A stretch of DNA of 64,000 bases from Triatoma infestans (GCA_011037195.1 JAAEAF010000344.1:203804-267803), one strand, 5' to 3'. Positions 33,097-45,194 are shown, numbered from the stretch's first letter. Program-made: numbers and translations. The notes: generated by a model not told the origin, from the letters alone.

Positions 33097-35978
33097 TTAT
33101 TATTTATTTATTTTTTATTTATTAATTTTTATTGTACAGGAATATTTTTACATTGGTTTATATATACAATAATTTAACATTATTATTGCTTTGGATATTA
33201 TCCGTCAGCAGAGTTGCAAATGTGAACTTACATTTTAAGAATCAATTAGCATTTTTTATAAATTATAATAATATATAGATATAATAATTAAAAATAATAA
33301 TAAAAAACAAGAGAAAATACTTATTAAAGAAAAAAAATTCTATTTTTTAATTAATATTAATTATAATTAAATTCTCTAACTAATAGAGATCTATAATATA
33401 ATGCCTCTTTCAAAAATCCGACTAAGGCAGTCCAGTTTTGGCCGTTCAGAAGATTTAGCAACTCATTTTCCGATAAGGAATATTTATTAAAATATCTATA
33501 TCTGTGTGGCTTCAATATAGGACAGATAGCCTTTCATTTTCTATTTCTCTGCAGTTACAGAGAGAACAGAGCTGACATTCTTCAGGCCTAAATGGTCTAT
33601 AATTTAAATTTAACAGCTCACACCGAGCCTTCAGTATTAGCTTAACCTCATTTAATGGCCAACAATCTATATAACTAGAACTATTATAATCTAACAAGGG
33701 GTATAATCCATGCGAAACACCTTGCCTTGCATTTACCTCCGCATTAGCTCTTTCTTCTCGGTTTATGTTAACAATTAGCTCCCCTATACTGGATTCCCAA
33801 ACTGTCACTATAGTGTCACCATCTGCCTCTGTATTAATATTATATAGATTACATAAATTTTTCCAATTTGGCACCAGTATAAATTTCTTTTAATTACTTC
33901 TATCGCAACCATTCGTGGCAGTCTGAAATTAGGCAATTTTAAAACATTTCCTACATAATTTAAATGAAGTTTTAAAGTATACAAGTGCATACTGGAAATC
34001 TTCAATTCCAAATTTAAAATGTAATTTGGCGCATTGCTTGGAAGCGCAAATAATTTTTTAAAGTTGAATCTTTGTAATTTTTCCACTTGTTCGTACTTAT
34101 TATACCCCAAACTTGGGCGGCATAACACATGACAGTCCTCGATACTGCATTAAACACCTTCACCTTGGAGGCAAGAGGTACCTTACTGTTACAAAACACA
34201 TTCTGCCAAGTACAATTAATCCCGAGTTTCGCCGAAGAGAGTTTTTCTTTCAGGTGATAGTTAAAGGATAAAGTAGGAGTAAGATGAACACCCAAGTACT
34301 TGTAATTGTTTACAATTTCTATCTTTTTACCATCAAAGTCCCAGCTTCCCCCACACCTTCCACCTTTTCTCTTACAAATCATTATTTTTGACTTATCGAG
34401 ATTAACCTCGAGTCCCCAAGTTTTACAGTATGTACACAAATTGTTTATCATGTGTTGCAGTTTATCCGGCCGGTCGCTAATCAAAACTATATCATCTGCA
34501 TACATTAGCAGATTCACTTTTATGCCGCCTATATTTATACCACCTTCTATTTCTTCAACTAAATCATTAATATAGATGGAAAATAATATTGGTGATAAAA
34601 GACACCCTTGCCTAAGACCAATGGGTGTATCGAAAAAATCCGACATGCCATTATTACCCCAGACAGCTGCTCGCGTATTCTCGTTTAAGCGTTTTACTAT
34701 ATTAATGAATTTATTAGAAATACCGTACTTAGACAACTTATAGAACAACAGATCTCTCGGAATAGAGTCAAATGCAGCTCTAAAATCAACAAAAAACAAA
34801 TATACCCGGTTCGCAGAACGTTCTACCAGTTTTAATTTTATTAAATTGATTAAGCAGAAGATATTATCGATAGTGGAATACCGCTTACGGAAACCTGCTT
34901 GAAATTCGGAGATCACGTTACGCTCCTCAATCCAGATTTGAAGTCTATTTAACAATAATCCTGTAAATAATTTTGCTTCTGTATTTATAAAGGATATACC
35001 CCTATAATGAGAGACCTGGCTGGAATCCCCTTTTTTGTATAAAGGAAATATGAGAGAATCCTTAAAATTACTTGGAATACGGAAAGTATTGTATATTTTA
35101 TTAAAAACTGTAACTAAGTTATGTAAAAAGCAATCAGACGCATTTTTGAAAAACTCATATGGGATCCGGTTTAAACCAGGGGCCTTGCCGTTTTTGCTTT
35201 TCCCAGAACCGCCCTTAACTCCGACATTGAAAAGTCACTGTCCAATAATTCGTCTTTATGTAGTGGTTCACAGTGGGATATTAAGGGTGTATCAATTTGC
35301 CTGCTATATAAATTTTGAAAATAGATTTTAAAATCATTAATACTAATACTTTTATTACACAAAATATTTTTTTGCTTAAATATTTTTATAGTCTGCCAGA
35401 ATTGTTGCGAATCTTTAACATTTTTCAATTTTTCAATCAATTCATCAAAATATTCTTTTCGTTTTAAACTACAAACATTCTTGTACCTTTTATTACAATC
35501 TAAATATAATTTTTTCATAACTAGAGAGTTATTTCTTTTATATCGTCTTAATAATTTAAGTGATTTATTTCTCAGTTTAAGGCAGCTCCAATCAAACCAC
35601 TCTTGATTTTTCTGTAAAATTACACTAAAATTTTTAACCTTAAGTGCTGCGATTTTTTTAATCGAATTGGTTAATTTAAGTAAAAACATTTCTGGTTCAT
35701 TTGCCAACCATTCCCCAGTCAGTAATTCTGCTTCTAATTTATTTTTAAAATGCTTACTGTCCATTTCCGACCATACTAATTTTGGCAATAGAGGCAACGG
35801 TGTCTCATCAGAACTATCCTCATTTGTTTTTATGGTTAGAACCAGAGGTAGATGATCCGAGAATATTTCCGGAATGAACTCAAATTTATCAATGGATGAC
35901 AATAATGATTGACTTACACAACACAGGTCAATTACCGAGGAGCCCATGGCTCCAACAAACGTTAATTCCCCTTCCTCA
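33097..35978 (-). mobile_element. 5'-truncated non-LTR retrotransposon
   Basis: About 2.9 kb on the reverse strand. The 5' junction (35978) falls inside the endonuclease domain, and the first open codons upstream come from the minisatellite. The 3' end (33097 side) is an A/T-rich tail read as AATAAATAAATAATAATA. Both sides are units of the same 20-bp repeat, so the target duplication cannot be resolved. The coding remnant is described at 33357-35978. Confidence 0.85.
33357..35978 (-). pseudogene. LINE ORF2: endonuclease end, RT, zinc knuckle
   Basis: Domains in order. APE endonuclease C-terminus: FSDHLPLVLT (about 35840). RT fingers: a GKAPG-x-N-x-IPYEF motif near 35170. RT block: AGFRKRYSTIDNIF, then FFVDFRAAFDSIP (34780-34800, first Asp). 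GLRQGCLLSPILFS (about 34600). YADDIVLIS (34485-34505, catalytic DD intact). YKYLGVHLT (about 34290). YAAQVWG (34110). A tail with CQLCSLC (about 33560) and, one shift later, KPHRYRYF, ends at a stop at 33357-33359. Frame changes are needed at about 35170, 34110, 33870 and 33520; otherwise few stops. Fairly young, but inactive through 5' truncation and shifts. Jockey/CR1/I superclade by motif style; clade not fixed. Confidence 0.85.
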
Positions 35979-36070
35979 ATTGTGAGTCCAGTACAGGTAT
36001 TGTGAGTCCAGTACATGTATTGTGAGTCCAGTACAGGTATTGTGAGTCCAGTACAGGTATTGTGAGTCCA
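35979..36070. repeat. 20-bp minisatellite, right block
   Basis: Five units of the same tattgtgagtccagtacagg repeat as at 33035-33096, resuming immediately after the LINE. Confidence 0.88.
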
Positions 36071-36304
36071 GAAAAGTGTATATTTTTACAGAAATTGATC
36101 TCTGTGAGTTTGTATGTTCAGTATAACATTCTAACTTGGTATTTCGCTTATGTTCAAACAGAGATCTGAATAATAGGTTTGGCAAAATGAGATCAAAAGA
36201 AAGTACCACTTTAACGAGTGGATGGTTTTTTTGGTTTTATTATGATTTTCTTGGGAATAACTCCAACCACATTCCTTAAATATGGTATATATATATATAT
36301 ATAA

Positions 36305-36456
36305 AGTAATGCCTATTTTTTTCAAGAGGGCTTAACATCCAACTACCAAATTAGGTGTCGTGGACGGGGCGGAATAGCAGTTGTAAGCGGGACTCGAACT
36401 GGGGACCTCGCAGTTACAAGTCCATCTCATAACCACTACACCAACACCGCCCCTCA
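36305..36456 (-). mobile_element. tRNA-derived SINE
   Basis: Reverse strand from 36456: GGGGCGGTGTTGGTGTAGTG (acceptor and A-box region) followed by GTTATGA..., then the B box CAGTTCGAGTCCCGC and, after a short linker, CCGCCCC, which pairs with the 5' GGGGCGG. A non-tRNA body continues to about 36305, next to a TA microsatellite. TA repeats also flank the other side (36460-36470), either as a duplicated target or a pre-existing tract. The anticodon arm does not pair well, so a functional tRNA is unlikely. Confidence 0.6.
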
Positions 36457-36900
36457 ATTATATATATATAACGCTCAAACTTTTATTTGTAACATTTTTC
36501 CGGGAAAATTCATTTTTGGGGATCGGTGAGGTTAGGGTTTACCCTAAAGTGTCATTTCCATGCATTTTACAATTCGATCAACTATATAATATTAATAAGA
36601 ATTCAATGTGTAGCCAAAATACTGAATTTAAAGTAGATCGGTTTATCGGACATTGGACTTCATTGAATTTCTTTTCCAGTTTTTGCGATTTTCTCGAAAA
36701 CGGCTCCAAAGATTTTCGGTAAACTGCGTATACTATTTACAGACATCACTTTTATTTGTAGCATTTTCCTAGGATACATGATTATTGTGGCGTTAATTTC
36801 TTACCAATTTGATATGTGTTGGGTCAGTGTTTTTGGAGCGCTCTACCGGGCCATAATATATTCACTCATTTCTCTGCCAAAATCAGTTAGTTGGTACTCA

Positions 36901-38565
36901 TCGCCCATCATCACTGTATTTATGTTAGGACAAATATGTTAGTAATTAGCTGATTATAAATAAGAACAAAGAAAACAAATCGTTACGTTGTTTAATATCA
37001 ATTATAGTTGCTATTATTATTGTTCCACCAGAACAGAATTAAGTGCTGACCATGATGAATGAATTACACGAAAACTTAATGTCATGTTCTCCATGATTTT
37101 CTCCTTCCTTCTAACATTCTCTTTTCTTCTTTTTTCAGTTAATTACAGTTAAATTATACAAACATTCCAACTAAGAAAAACCATTTGTGTTTATCTTATC
37201 TGAATAACCTTACAATAAAATTAGAAAGTTTACTGGCAACTAACCTGATCACCAGATAACCAGTGAAATATGGCACACCGGGGATTACGTTCATTTGTAA
37301 AGTTCAGCATACTACTACTGTCTCATCAATTAAGTCCAAAGGCATATCTTTGTAACGTAAAGGTTAATCAAGAGCTGCACTCTAACAATGAAAATAGTAA
37401 CTAATTTTCATTTTAACTAAAGAGGTAAGAAAGAAGTGATAAGTAAGTAAATCCTCTTGTTAGATGAATTGACTTGACCATAAAGATTGGTAATTAGAGA
37501 TAACAATTGGTTTTTTCAATTTCTGATTATGTTAATTTAGGAGGCATTGTTATAATTTTCCACTGCACTTGATCGTTTCCCAATATTTGAACTACTCGAA
37601 ACCTGTACTATCTCAGTTTATTTCCCCTACTGCTGCCTTTTGTTTCCGAAAATAAACAATGTGAAACACTCACAATTTTCTCTTATTTCAATAATTCTAA
37701 TTGACAGATTTTTTTCACACTTAGTGTAATCAAATCAACCCGACTTCAATATTTAGATTACATTAGATTAGAACCGATAATTCTATTTCTATTTGTATCA
37801 GCTGTTCAAATTGTAGATTACCAAAAATATAATCGACCACTACTAGGACGTAATATCACTACTCTTCAGTGTCCAGTTTCATTCAACCAGATCATTGGAA
37901 AAGACTTAATTTTCCGTAGGTAATTTTGACGCGACCATAACAACCCTTACAACTTCTCCTCATCCTTGGAAATTACAGGAGCGTGAGAAGAGATTGCTGA
38001 GGACAATTTCGTTGGAACGTCGTAGTAGATTGTTAAGACTATATAGATCGGACACGGCCACTCTATTTCCTGTCATTTTTTTCTCTCCCCCACCTGCCAA
38101 AAATAAATCTATACTCCTGGACCAACTTGTAGCTATATTATTTACTAGTTTGTTACGCTTCTTACATTAACTTTATTTTCTACTTTTTTGTTATATATTA
38201 TATATATATACTTATATATATATATATCCATCTTGTTTTCATTTATCTATTGGGAACAATAATTTATTGTACTTTCTTGCCAGAAGTCAGTAGCGTAAAA
38301 TAGTTAAATAAAATATTTATCCTTTACTCATTGGATTGTTGTCAAGGCGATATTATATTGGAATACTTAAATAACTTTTCTCTTACTGCAATTTGTATCA
38401 TTAACGGCAGAACCGTGCCGTGTGATACATAGACACCTCTAATATCACTACTCCCAGCTGAACTATATTTAGATACAACGTATATGGAATGTGATAGGTC
38501 TATGTGATAATGATATCTTCGACGTTTGGAAAAAATGTTTTCATGGAAACTGCGGAAAATGAGGA
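36901..38565. other. Long spacer, no gene recognised
   Basis: AT-rich with scattered GC-richer words (37980-38070 reads open in short frames only). TTAGATTACATTAGATTA at 37756-37773 resembles the reversed pentanucleotide LINE tail seen at 25791. TA tracts lie at 38196-38228. Confidence 0.35.
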
Positions 38566-38569
38566 TAAA

Positions 38570-39419
38570 AAAAAATCTGGTGTGAAACACTCACACGACA
38601 TTCTCTTCATACAATTTTAATCGAGAAATTTTCTTTAAAATTGCATCGTTACAATGTTTAGTTGGGCTGACACAAACACGGTGGTGGGGATTTAACTTGT
38701 AGACCTGAGCGGCCTTATGTGGTGCAATCTATATCAAAACCAAGAAAGCTTATGCAAATTTAAATTTAAACTAATTATGGCAGACCTCCAATATCCTCCT
38801 CTAAAATAAATTTTTGTCAGAAAAATGTTTCAAATCAAAGTGATACGATAAGATCTGAGCCTCAATATTCCAACTGTAACAGAAATAGTTTTAGTGGTTT
38901 TCGAGTAAATTAAAAAAAAACAAAAAAACCTTCAATAATCTATTCTGTAAAAACGGAGCTTCTTCATATTTGGAATTCTAGCAAAGCTATTATTATTATT
39001 ATATATTATTATACTGAACAGAATATATTACTTCACAATACGTGTGTTGTACAGAAGTGATACATCAGAGGAATTGTGGGATCTGTTCCCCCAGAAAGCC
39101 GATAAAATAAAAAGTTTTCCGGGACAATGTTTCAAACAAAAGTAATAAGTATTTAGGTGTGTTGAGGGTAAACAATGTTTGAACAAAATCGTTGTAGCCA
39201 TTTTGAGAATATCACGAAAAACTGAGAAAAAAAAAAAATTCAGTAAAGTCGGATTTTTGGTTGATGGATTTTACAGGAAATTTTCGTGTCTGAAGCGTTG
39301 GTAGTAGCTAAACGGAATATCAAGTTTCTGACCCCAAAACATGTATTTCCGGCGAAAACTCAATTTCGAAAATCTAGCACGATCGCAACTTCCTTTTACT
39401 AGAAAGTAAGAAAAAGTAA
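38570..39419 (-). mobile_element. HINE-like repeat copy, reverse strand
   Basis: Begins AAAAATCTGGTGTGAAACAC and TCACACGACATTCTCT (hairpin and internal terminus), carries the variant tail in reverse, two modules, and ends ACTTCCTTTTACTAGAAAGT then AAGAAAAAGTAAC (39388-39420). Confidence 0.65.
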
Positions 39420-39539
39420 CAATCTCTTGTTGGTTAACACCACAGCAGGTAGTTAATTGAATATATATTGCAGAAGAGAGCGCTAATAATACTGAACAAA
39501 AGCAAATATCAATTGAAGTGTTATGCCACAAATTCGTTA

Positions 39540-39885
39540 GAAAATTTCAAAATCAACTTTTGCCAGAAAAATGTTCCAAACAAAAGTAATAGTGGCATTC
39601 ATGCGATTAGATAGTCTACAAAGATTAAAGAAAATTCTTGGAACAGTTTTCCAGAAAATCGGAAGAAACTGTGAAACACCTTCAGCCCGTCGTTGGGCAT
39701 GGATGGTTGATTTTGACAGAAACCTTCCTGTCAGTTGCTGTATAACCTAATCGGAATAACAAGTTTCAGCTACTTGGGAGGTTTTTGATTCTGAGATATT
39801 TTGTTCATACGCACACAGACCATTCGCTAAAAAACAAGTATTTAGTCCTCAGGGGACCTGTGAAATCTCACTTATGAAAATCCTT
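39540..39885 (-). mobile_element. HINE-like 5' part, reverse strand
   Basis: Reverse module (AAAAATGTTCCAAACAAAAG, AAAGATTAAAGAAAATTCTT) to the block next to the microsatellite zone. It breaks at a SINE-like sequence. Confidence 0.45.
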
Positions 39886-40012
39886 ACAGACAGTACTCTG
39901 CCAATCACTTGACAAGTGAGTTGTAGAAACCCGTAAGAAGGGAAATCTAGGGGCAGTACTGCTGGACTCGAATCCGGAACTACCGATTCCAAATTCCTGT
40001 GTGTTACCATTG
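39886..40012 (-). mobile_element. SINE-like element with tRNA-type B box
   Basis: The reverse strand shows an A-box-like AATGGTAACACACAGG and a B box GGATTCGAGTCC (near 39965). Flanking text (gagttgtagaaacccgtaag) matches the SINE-like segment at 43190-43400, so two copies of one family are present. Confidence 0.45.
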
Positions 40013-40326
40013 TAATCCTGACATTATTATAATTTTAATAGATAATTTTTCATCAATCATAGGATCTTTACTAAATGTCTACGTATAACTGTGGCTGATC
40101 TAATGGCTGACAGATTTTTACGTTTGCCATCTTAACAAAATTATATAAAAATTATAAATTTCATTGGGACGGAATTTCGATGAACAAATACAAGGAGGTT
40201 CTAGGTTCCGCGTCCAAGTCCTACGTGCTACCACTGCCTAACCTCTACTATAGTGTAGTATTCCCTGAAACGAGAGAATACCGAAAGCAGGTAGTGCATT
40301 GAGGCGGGTCCGTCAGCTAATGAAAA
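40013..40326. other. Spacer with a third tRNA-like segment
   Basis: At 40195-40250 the reverse strand reads CAGTGGTAGCACGTAGGACT and then GCGGAACCTAGAACC, resembling a tRNA A box plus a decayed B box. Otherwise nothing recognised. Confidence 0.35.
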
Positions 40327-40971
40327 CAAATCTGGTGTGAAAACTCACACAACTTTCTCTTACTCCAGTTCACATAATTATAATTGACAAACATAATAGT
40401 GTACCAAATTTAATGAAATTCGTCGAAAACTGAAAATCTGTTCAGTAAAAGCGCTTTCGGTTTACTAATTTTCTTGAAACTCAGAATTTTGGCATTTATT
40501 TTTAATTTTTTTTTGGATGATAGAATTGTATAATCAACTATGATATCACTTTAGAGAAAAACATAACCTACCACTCCCCTAAATGTGCCCTTAAATGAAT
40601 TTTTCCGGAGAAATGTTTCAAATAAAACTTGTAGTTCTTTGTATGTGTAGTTGATGTACCAAGTTTCAAGAAAATCGCAAAAAAAATAAAAAAAACCTAC
40701 TAGTAAAGTGGTAATTCCGGTTGAGGAATTTTGACAGATAACGCACTGTCAGATCTCCTGGTGATACCTAAACGAAATATTTAGTTTCAACTTTCTACGG
40801 GTTTTTCGTTTTTGAGCTAGGCTATTCACATACGCACACACACAGACCAGTTTCTAAAAACCACTTTATTGGACTCAGGGGAGCTCAAAACGGATATTTC
40901 CGATGAAAACTCGATATCGAAAATTTGACACGATTACAATACTTCCTCTTACTAGGAGTAAGAGAAAGTAA
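40327..40971 (-). mobile_element. HINE-like repeat, reverse strand, both ends kept
   Basis: Low end AAATCTGGTGTGAAAACTCA with CACAACTTTCTCTTACT. High end ACTTCCTCTTACTAGGAGTA with AGAGAAAGTAATAG. Internal boxes GCTTTCGGTTTAC and ATTCCGGTTGAGG are diverged. It faces the plus copy at 41002 head to head with about 30 bp between. Confidence 0.72.
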
Positions 40972-41001
40972 TAGATGTTGACGCGCCTTTATTATTTATT
41001 A

Positions 41002-41124
41002 TTACTTTCTCCTACCCCTGGTAAGAGGAAGTATTGTAATCCTGTCAAATTTTCGATATCGAGTTTTCATCGGAAATATCCGTTTTGAGATCCCTGAGTC
41101 CAAAAATGTGGTTTTTAGCAAATG

Positions 41125-41171
<47 letters not shown>

Positions 41172-41702
41172 TGTATGTGACCATAGCTCAAAAACGAAAT
41201 ATCGCAGAAATTCAAACTTGATATCGTTTGGATATCATTATGGGATCCGACAATTTGTCAACGGTCAAAATTCCTCAACCGGAAGTACCACTTTACTGAA
41301 TGGTTTTTTTCACTTTTTTGCAATTATCTCTAGAATGGCCAAAACTTCTTCAAACTTTCTATATCATCTTACATACAAAGATCTACAACTTTTACTTAAA
41401 TCATTTCTCTGGAAAAATTCATTTAAGGGCACTTTTGGGGGAGGAGTGGGATTATGTTTTTCTCTAAACTGCTATCATAGTTGATTATACAATTCTACCA
41501 TCCAAACAGAATTAATAACAAATAAATAGATGACCAAAATTACGAGTTTTAAGAAAATTAGTAAACGAAGTCGCTTTTACCGAACATTTTTTTCAGTTTT
41601 CGATGAATTTCATCAAATTTGGTACACAAACTCCAAAATTTTTCAATTACAATTTTTAAACTGGAGTAAGAGAAAGTTGTGTGGTGTTTCACACCAGATT
41701 TT
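41002..41702 (+). mobile_element. HINE-like repeat, both ends kept
   Basis: Terminus TTACTTTCTCCTACCCCTGG and TAAGAGGAAGTATTG, TTTTCATCGGAAATATCC, a TG-then-AG microsatellite (41126-41172), CAACCGGAAGTACCA (41276), one full module and a diverged second. End: GGAGTAAGAGAAAGTTGTGT and GGTGTTTCACACCAGATTTT. The 120-aa open frame across it is mostly microsatellite and repeat translation. Confidence 0.75.
41125..41172. repeat. TG-AG compound microsatellite
   Basis: About 9 TG and about 13 GA units at the fixed microsatellite position of the HINE-like copy. Confidence 0.9.
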
Positions 41703-42689
41703 TTTTTTATTTAAACACAGTTTCGTTATTTTAGTCCTGTGGCTGGTAGGAGCGCTTTTGTTGACTGGCGGCCAGACATTATTTCATTAGTGATATTTCA
41801 CATGATTTAATTGTATGTATAGCGTCAAATTCTCCATAGAATATTTTAACACTTCATTTATAAAGTTTTACTTCTTTGGAATGCCATGTACACACAAACC
41901 AAAAGTAATAATAAATATAAAAAAAAAAATTTCTGTACAGGAATTTCCTGTTGGTTCTTGTTTCATAGGAAAATAAATAATAAAGGAAGTACTTTAATAC
42001 TTTCCACTGCTTTAAATATATTTTGCTAATATTAAAGTGAAATAAATGGTTCTCTACATCCAGTAGTAATAAAAAAATAAATGTATCTATAAAAAAAAAG
42101 TACAGAACAGAGGAGATGAAGTATTTTAATGGGATTACTTGTTAAATTGGTCGGCCATTATATATATATATATAATTTAAGTGGGTATAATTAAAAAAAA
42201 TGGAGAAGAAGAAGGTTATTTTCTGTTCAGGTTTGTTAATCGATACTCACAATGAAAAAATATCGATTAACAAAGATTTATAAATTCATTAAAAAAAATA
42301 AAATAACCTCGTTAACATAGCTTTGTGATTTTTAATTGAAATACATGTTAGACGTAACCGTATATATTTATGTATACGATTGTTAATTAAGTTTTATGTA
42401 TTTTTTTTAACGAAATTAACGTGTTAAGCTTGAAAATAGTTTTCTGAAGAAATTTGAATATTATTGAAGGTTTGTTTATTTATTTAGTTTATTAATTAAT
42501 TTCGACAAGTTATTTTTGATAGGTGGCCATGTTTTCTGTTAGACGTTACAAACAAGATCGATTAAATATTGAAATTTATTTATGTATATGTACTCGTATA
42601 TTTATGTTCCAGCTGGTTAAACCTGTTTCATTGATGACCAATATCCCACTTTTTATTTTATATCATTTTATTACTTTCTCTTAATGGTT
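41703..42689. other. AT-rich spacer
   Basis: Contains TA microsatellite 42161-42173 and ATCGAT words at 42240 and 42261. An isolated HINE-like 5' terminus TTACTTTCTCTTAATGG lies at 42672, immediately before a LINE fragment. Confidence 0.35.
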
Positions 42690-42985
42690 GTAGGATTGGA
42701 TAGAAGACCAGAGTCTTTACTGGGAAACCTATCTACTGACGCGGTATTGTAGGGAGAAGTTAGCACTTTACAGAGGACACAATGTGTCGATTCTGTAAAG
42801 TTGAGGGGAGAAACCCTAATACACATTGCCGGACCTTGCGCCTCTCTAGCAATACCGAGTTATGACATAGCAGCCTCTCCAGGACTGCTAGGCCGCCGCT
42901 TAAAAGGCCTGCAGCTGGAAGACGTGCTGTAAATTTATAGAGGATCCACAATAGACCAACGCAGTTTCAATCTAATCTAATCCTC
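42690..42985 (+). pseudogene. LINE zinc-knuckle tail and 3' end
   Basis: CRFCKVEG (about 42782-42805) with a frame change to ETLIHIAGPC gives the C-x2-C...H...C tail of an RNase H-bearing LINE. It ends in CAATCTAATCTAATCC (42969-42984), the same pentanucleotide-type 3' tail as at 25791-25809. Inserted between a HINE-like 5' terminus and the following 5' block. Confidence 0.6.
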
Positions 42986-43920
42986 TGCTAGTAAGAGGAA
43001 TTATTGAAACTCGAGTCAAATATCGAGTTTCCACTGGAAATACAAGCTTTGCCCTGAGTAAGGAAAAGTGTTCATGTGAAAAACTGATAATTCATATTTG
43101 ATATTTCATTTTAGTTCTATCAGAAGAGAGGGAGATTGTTGTAGAAGATTATTGCACTGCGACCTGAAAGATGTATTGTGCCCCCCGGAGCCTTCTCAGT
43201 GTCTGCAATGTCAGTGCACTGCAGGCTTCCAAGCAGTGTTCTCTAGCTACAGACAACAATTTCCCGAGCAGTGTTCTCTAACACAGACAATCATCAGGGC
43301 AGTGAGCTGTAGAAACTCCTAGAAAGAGAAAATCTAATCTGGATTCGAACCCGGGACGTCTGCGTTGCTGGTCCAGCGTGCTACCACTTTCTCCTCCCTT
43401 GGCTTAGGCCAATTAATTAGGGACGGAGACCCTAGTTTGTGTACTGTGTTTGTCCTTGTCACTAGATGGTAGAGTGTATGTAGTTTAACTGTATTGTGCA
43501 CTGATCTGACGAAGTGCATGGAGTAGTGAGCTGTAGTAACTTGTAGGTCATTACTCCCCAAGTAACTGCATGCAACCGATACCCCCACAAACTTGGAAAT
43601 TTGTACTCAGCTCTCTAACATATCCAGTGATGGTAGGGTAATAATATATATTGGTTAGTACCGATGGCAGGTAGACATTGAATATTAATCCAGTAAAACT
43701 GGCACATTTATTAGGAAGTTATTTCAGTGAAAGTTCGTTTAAAGAAGTTTGGGGGAGGGGAGGTTTGGGGAGAGGGGAGGTTTGAAAAGTCATTTTATTA
43801 AGTTTATATTCTACAATTGATATAAAATTGAAGACAAGCAAACATTTAGTAAACATTATAAGTTCTAGCAAACATAATCTGTACTAGCAGAAAGTCGTAT
43901 GAATGTTTCACAGCGTTTGT
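42986..43920 (+). mobile_element. HINE-like copy interrupted by a SINE-like element
   Basis: 5' block CTAGTAAGAGGAATTATTG and GAGTTTCCACTGGAAATAC (42988-43045), then the SINE-like insert (43190-43400) and a spacer. The 3' part (43675-43920) has the GGGGGAGGGGAGG track and an end CAGAAAGTCGTATGAATGTT with TCACAGC. Confidence 0.45.
43190..43400 (-). mobile_element. SINE-like element with tRNA-type boxes
   Basis: The reverse strand reads AGTGGTAGCACGCTGG (A box) and CCCGGGTTCGAATCCAG (B box) with 25-30 bp between, the arrangement of a tRNA head. The body (GCAGTGTTCTCTA occurs twice) resembles 39886-40012. The anticodon stem is not well paired. Confidence 0.55.
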
Positions 43921-44599
43921 GCTAATTTCAACACGAAGAAATTTTGAATTTGAACTGATCATTGAGAATAGAACAAAGAGAAAGTCGTTTGTTTTAAATT
44001 GCCTTGTATTTATTTGATTAATCTTTTATGGGATTTTAATACGCAACGGCCATATTTGTCTTAATGCTTTCTACATAAGGCGTAGATAGCACTGTGGTGA
44101 CTGGTAATGAATGCATTTGATAATTATTGTAAATGTTAAACTTTATTGCCACAGCCTTTTATAATATGCATTTCACACACACACGCACAAGTTTGAAACA
44201 TATTATAATGGAGTGTAAAGAGGCAATCTCTGTATTGGATGTAGTTGCCGCAGTAGTTTACATGGGTAACACTTCATCTAGTGGCCATGTCCTGCTGTCA
44301 TCCCGTGTACACACAGTCCCAGGCTGTGCACTGCATAACCTGTGTATATTATAGTTACATAGACAGCAACACTGTTTTTCTTGCTTACTGCCGGAGGTTG
44401 GCTGCACTGTCTACATGTAATTTAGAAGGCTTTTTTCATTGCTGCACACTGATTTTCTTTCTTTTTCTTATTCCTGTAGCAGGAGTGGCAGTTTTTTTTT
44501 TCTATAACATTCTCTTAAGAGCTGTAAAAGGAAATATTGAAATCCTATCAAAATTACATAACTGAATTCACACAGGTATGAGATCATTTGATCACGAAT
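43921..44599. other. Spacer
   Basis: Open frames at 44133-44565 translate to sequence with no recognised domain and overlap each other. No evidence for a real gene. Confidence 0.3.
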
Positions 44600-45190
44600 A
44601 AATCTGTTGTGAAACACTCACACAACTTTCTCTTACTATAATACAGTTATATAATAGGTTTATACTGTGCAGTAAGCGTACCAATTTAAAAGGAAGTCGT
44701 TACAGTCGCTTTCGAAAAAAAACTTATTTTGTGAAGTCGCACTTCCGGTTTATCTATTTTCTTAAAAAAGTAATTGGGGAGTAATGGCTTCTAATGTATA
44801 CAATATGCTGGTAGAACCATATACTGTATTGAAGTAGTACCTACTTTGGAGTAATGCTTGATGTCACTGTTCCCACCACAACTCTCAACAAATCAATTTC
44901 CCCAGGATAAAGTTACCAATAAACGTGAGATAGACGTAGAAAATTGTGAAAAACTAAAAAAATTCATTCAGCAAAGTCGCACTTCCGGTACATGAAGTTT
45001 AAACCTTCGTGTCAGACGCGGTACTAGGAATATCAAGTTTGAGCTTCCTGTGATTTTTCATTTTTGAGATATTCTGTTAAAACACACACACACACTCACA
45101 GAGATCATTCGCAAAAAAACGTTTTTTTCGTATTCCATTTCGAGAAAAACAGCTAAAAAAAAATTAAAAACCCACTTCCTGTTTGACCGA
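44600..45190 (-). mobile_element. HINE-like repeat, reverse strand
   Basis: Low end AAATCTGTTGTGAAACACTC and ACACAACTTTCTCTTACT. Contains ACTTCCGGTTTATC (44743) and ACTTCCGGTACATG (44984), and a CA microsatellite (45083-45096). It abuts the next copy at its microsatellite side without a clear 5' terminus. Confidence 0.6.
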
Positions 45191-45194
45191 TTGT

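Larger units (their letters stand above)
32945..36900 (+). mobile_element. HINE-like copy split by minisatellite, LINE and SINE
   Basis: The 5' block (GGTAAGAGGAAGTATTGAGA, TTTTCACCGGAAGTACATG, 32953-33020) runs into a 20-bp minisatellite that is interrupted by a LINE (33097-35978). The HINE-like sequence resumes at about 36071 with the module text, and a SINE is inserted at 36305-36456. The copy ends with the variant tail near 36900 that is also seen at 45715-45860. Confidence 0.55.

Noticed and set aside
43330..43400. Functional tRNA gene
   Set aside because: A and B boxes are present, but the anticodon stem does not pair and body text is shared with 39886-40012, so a SINE-like element is more likely.
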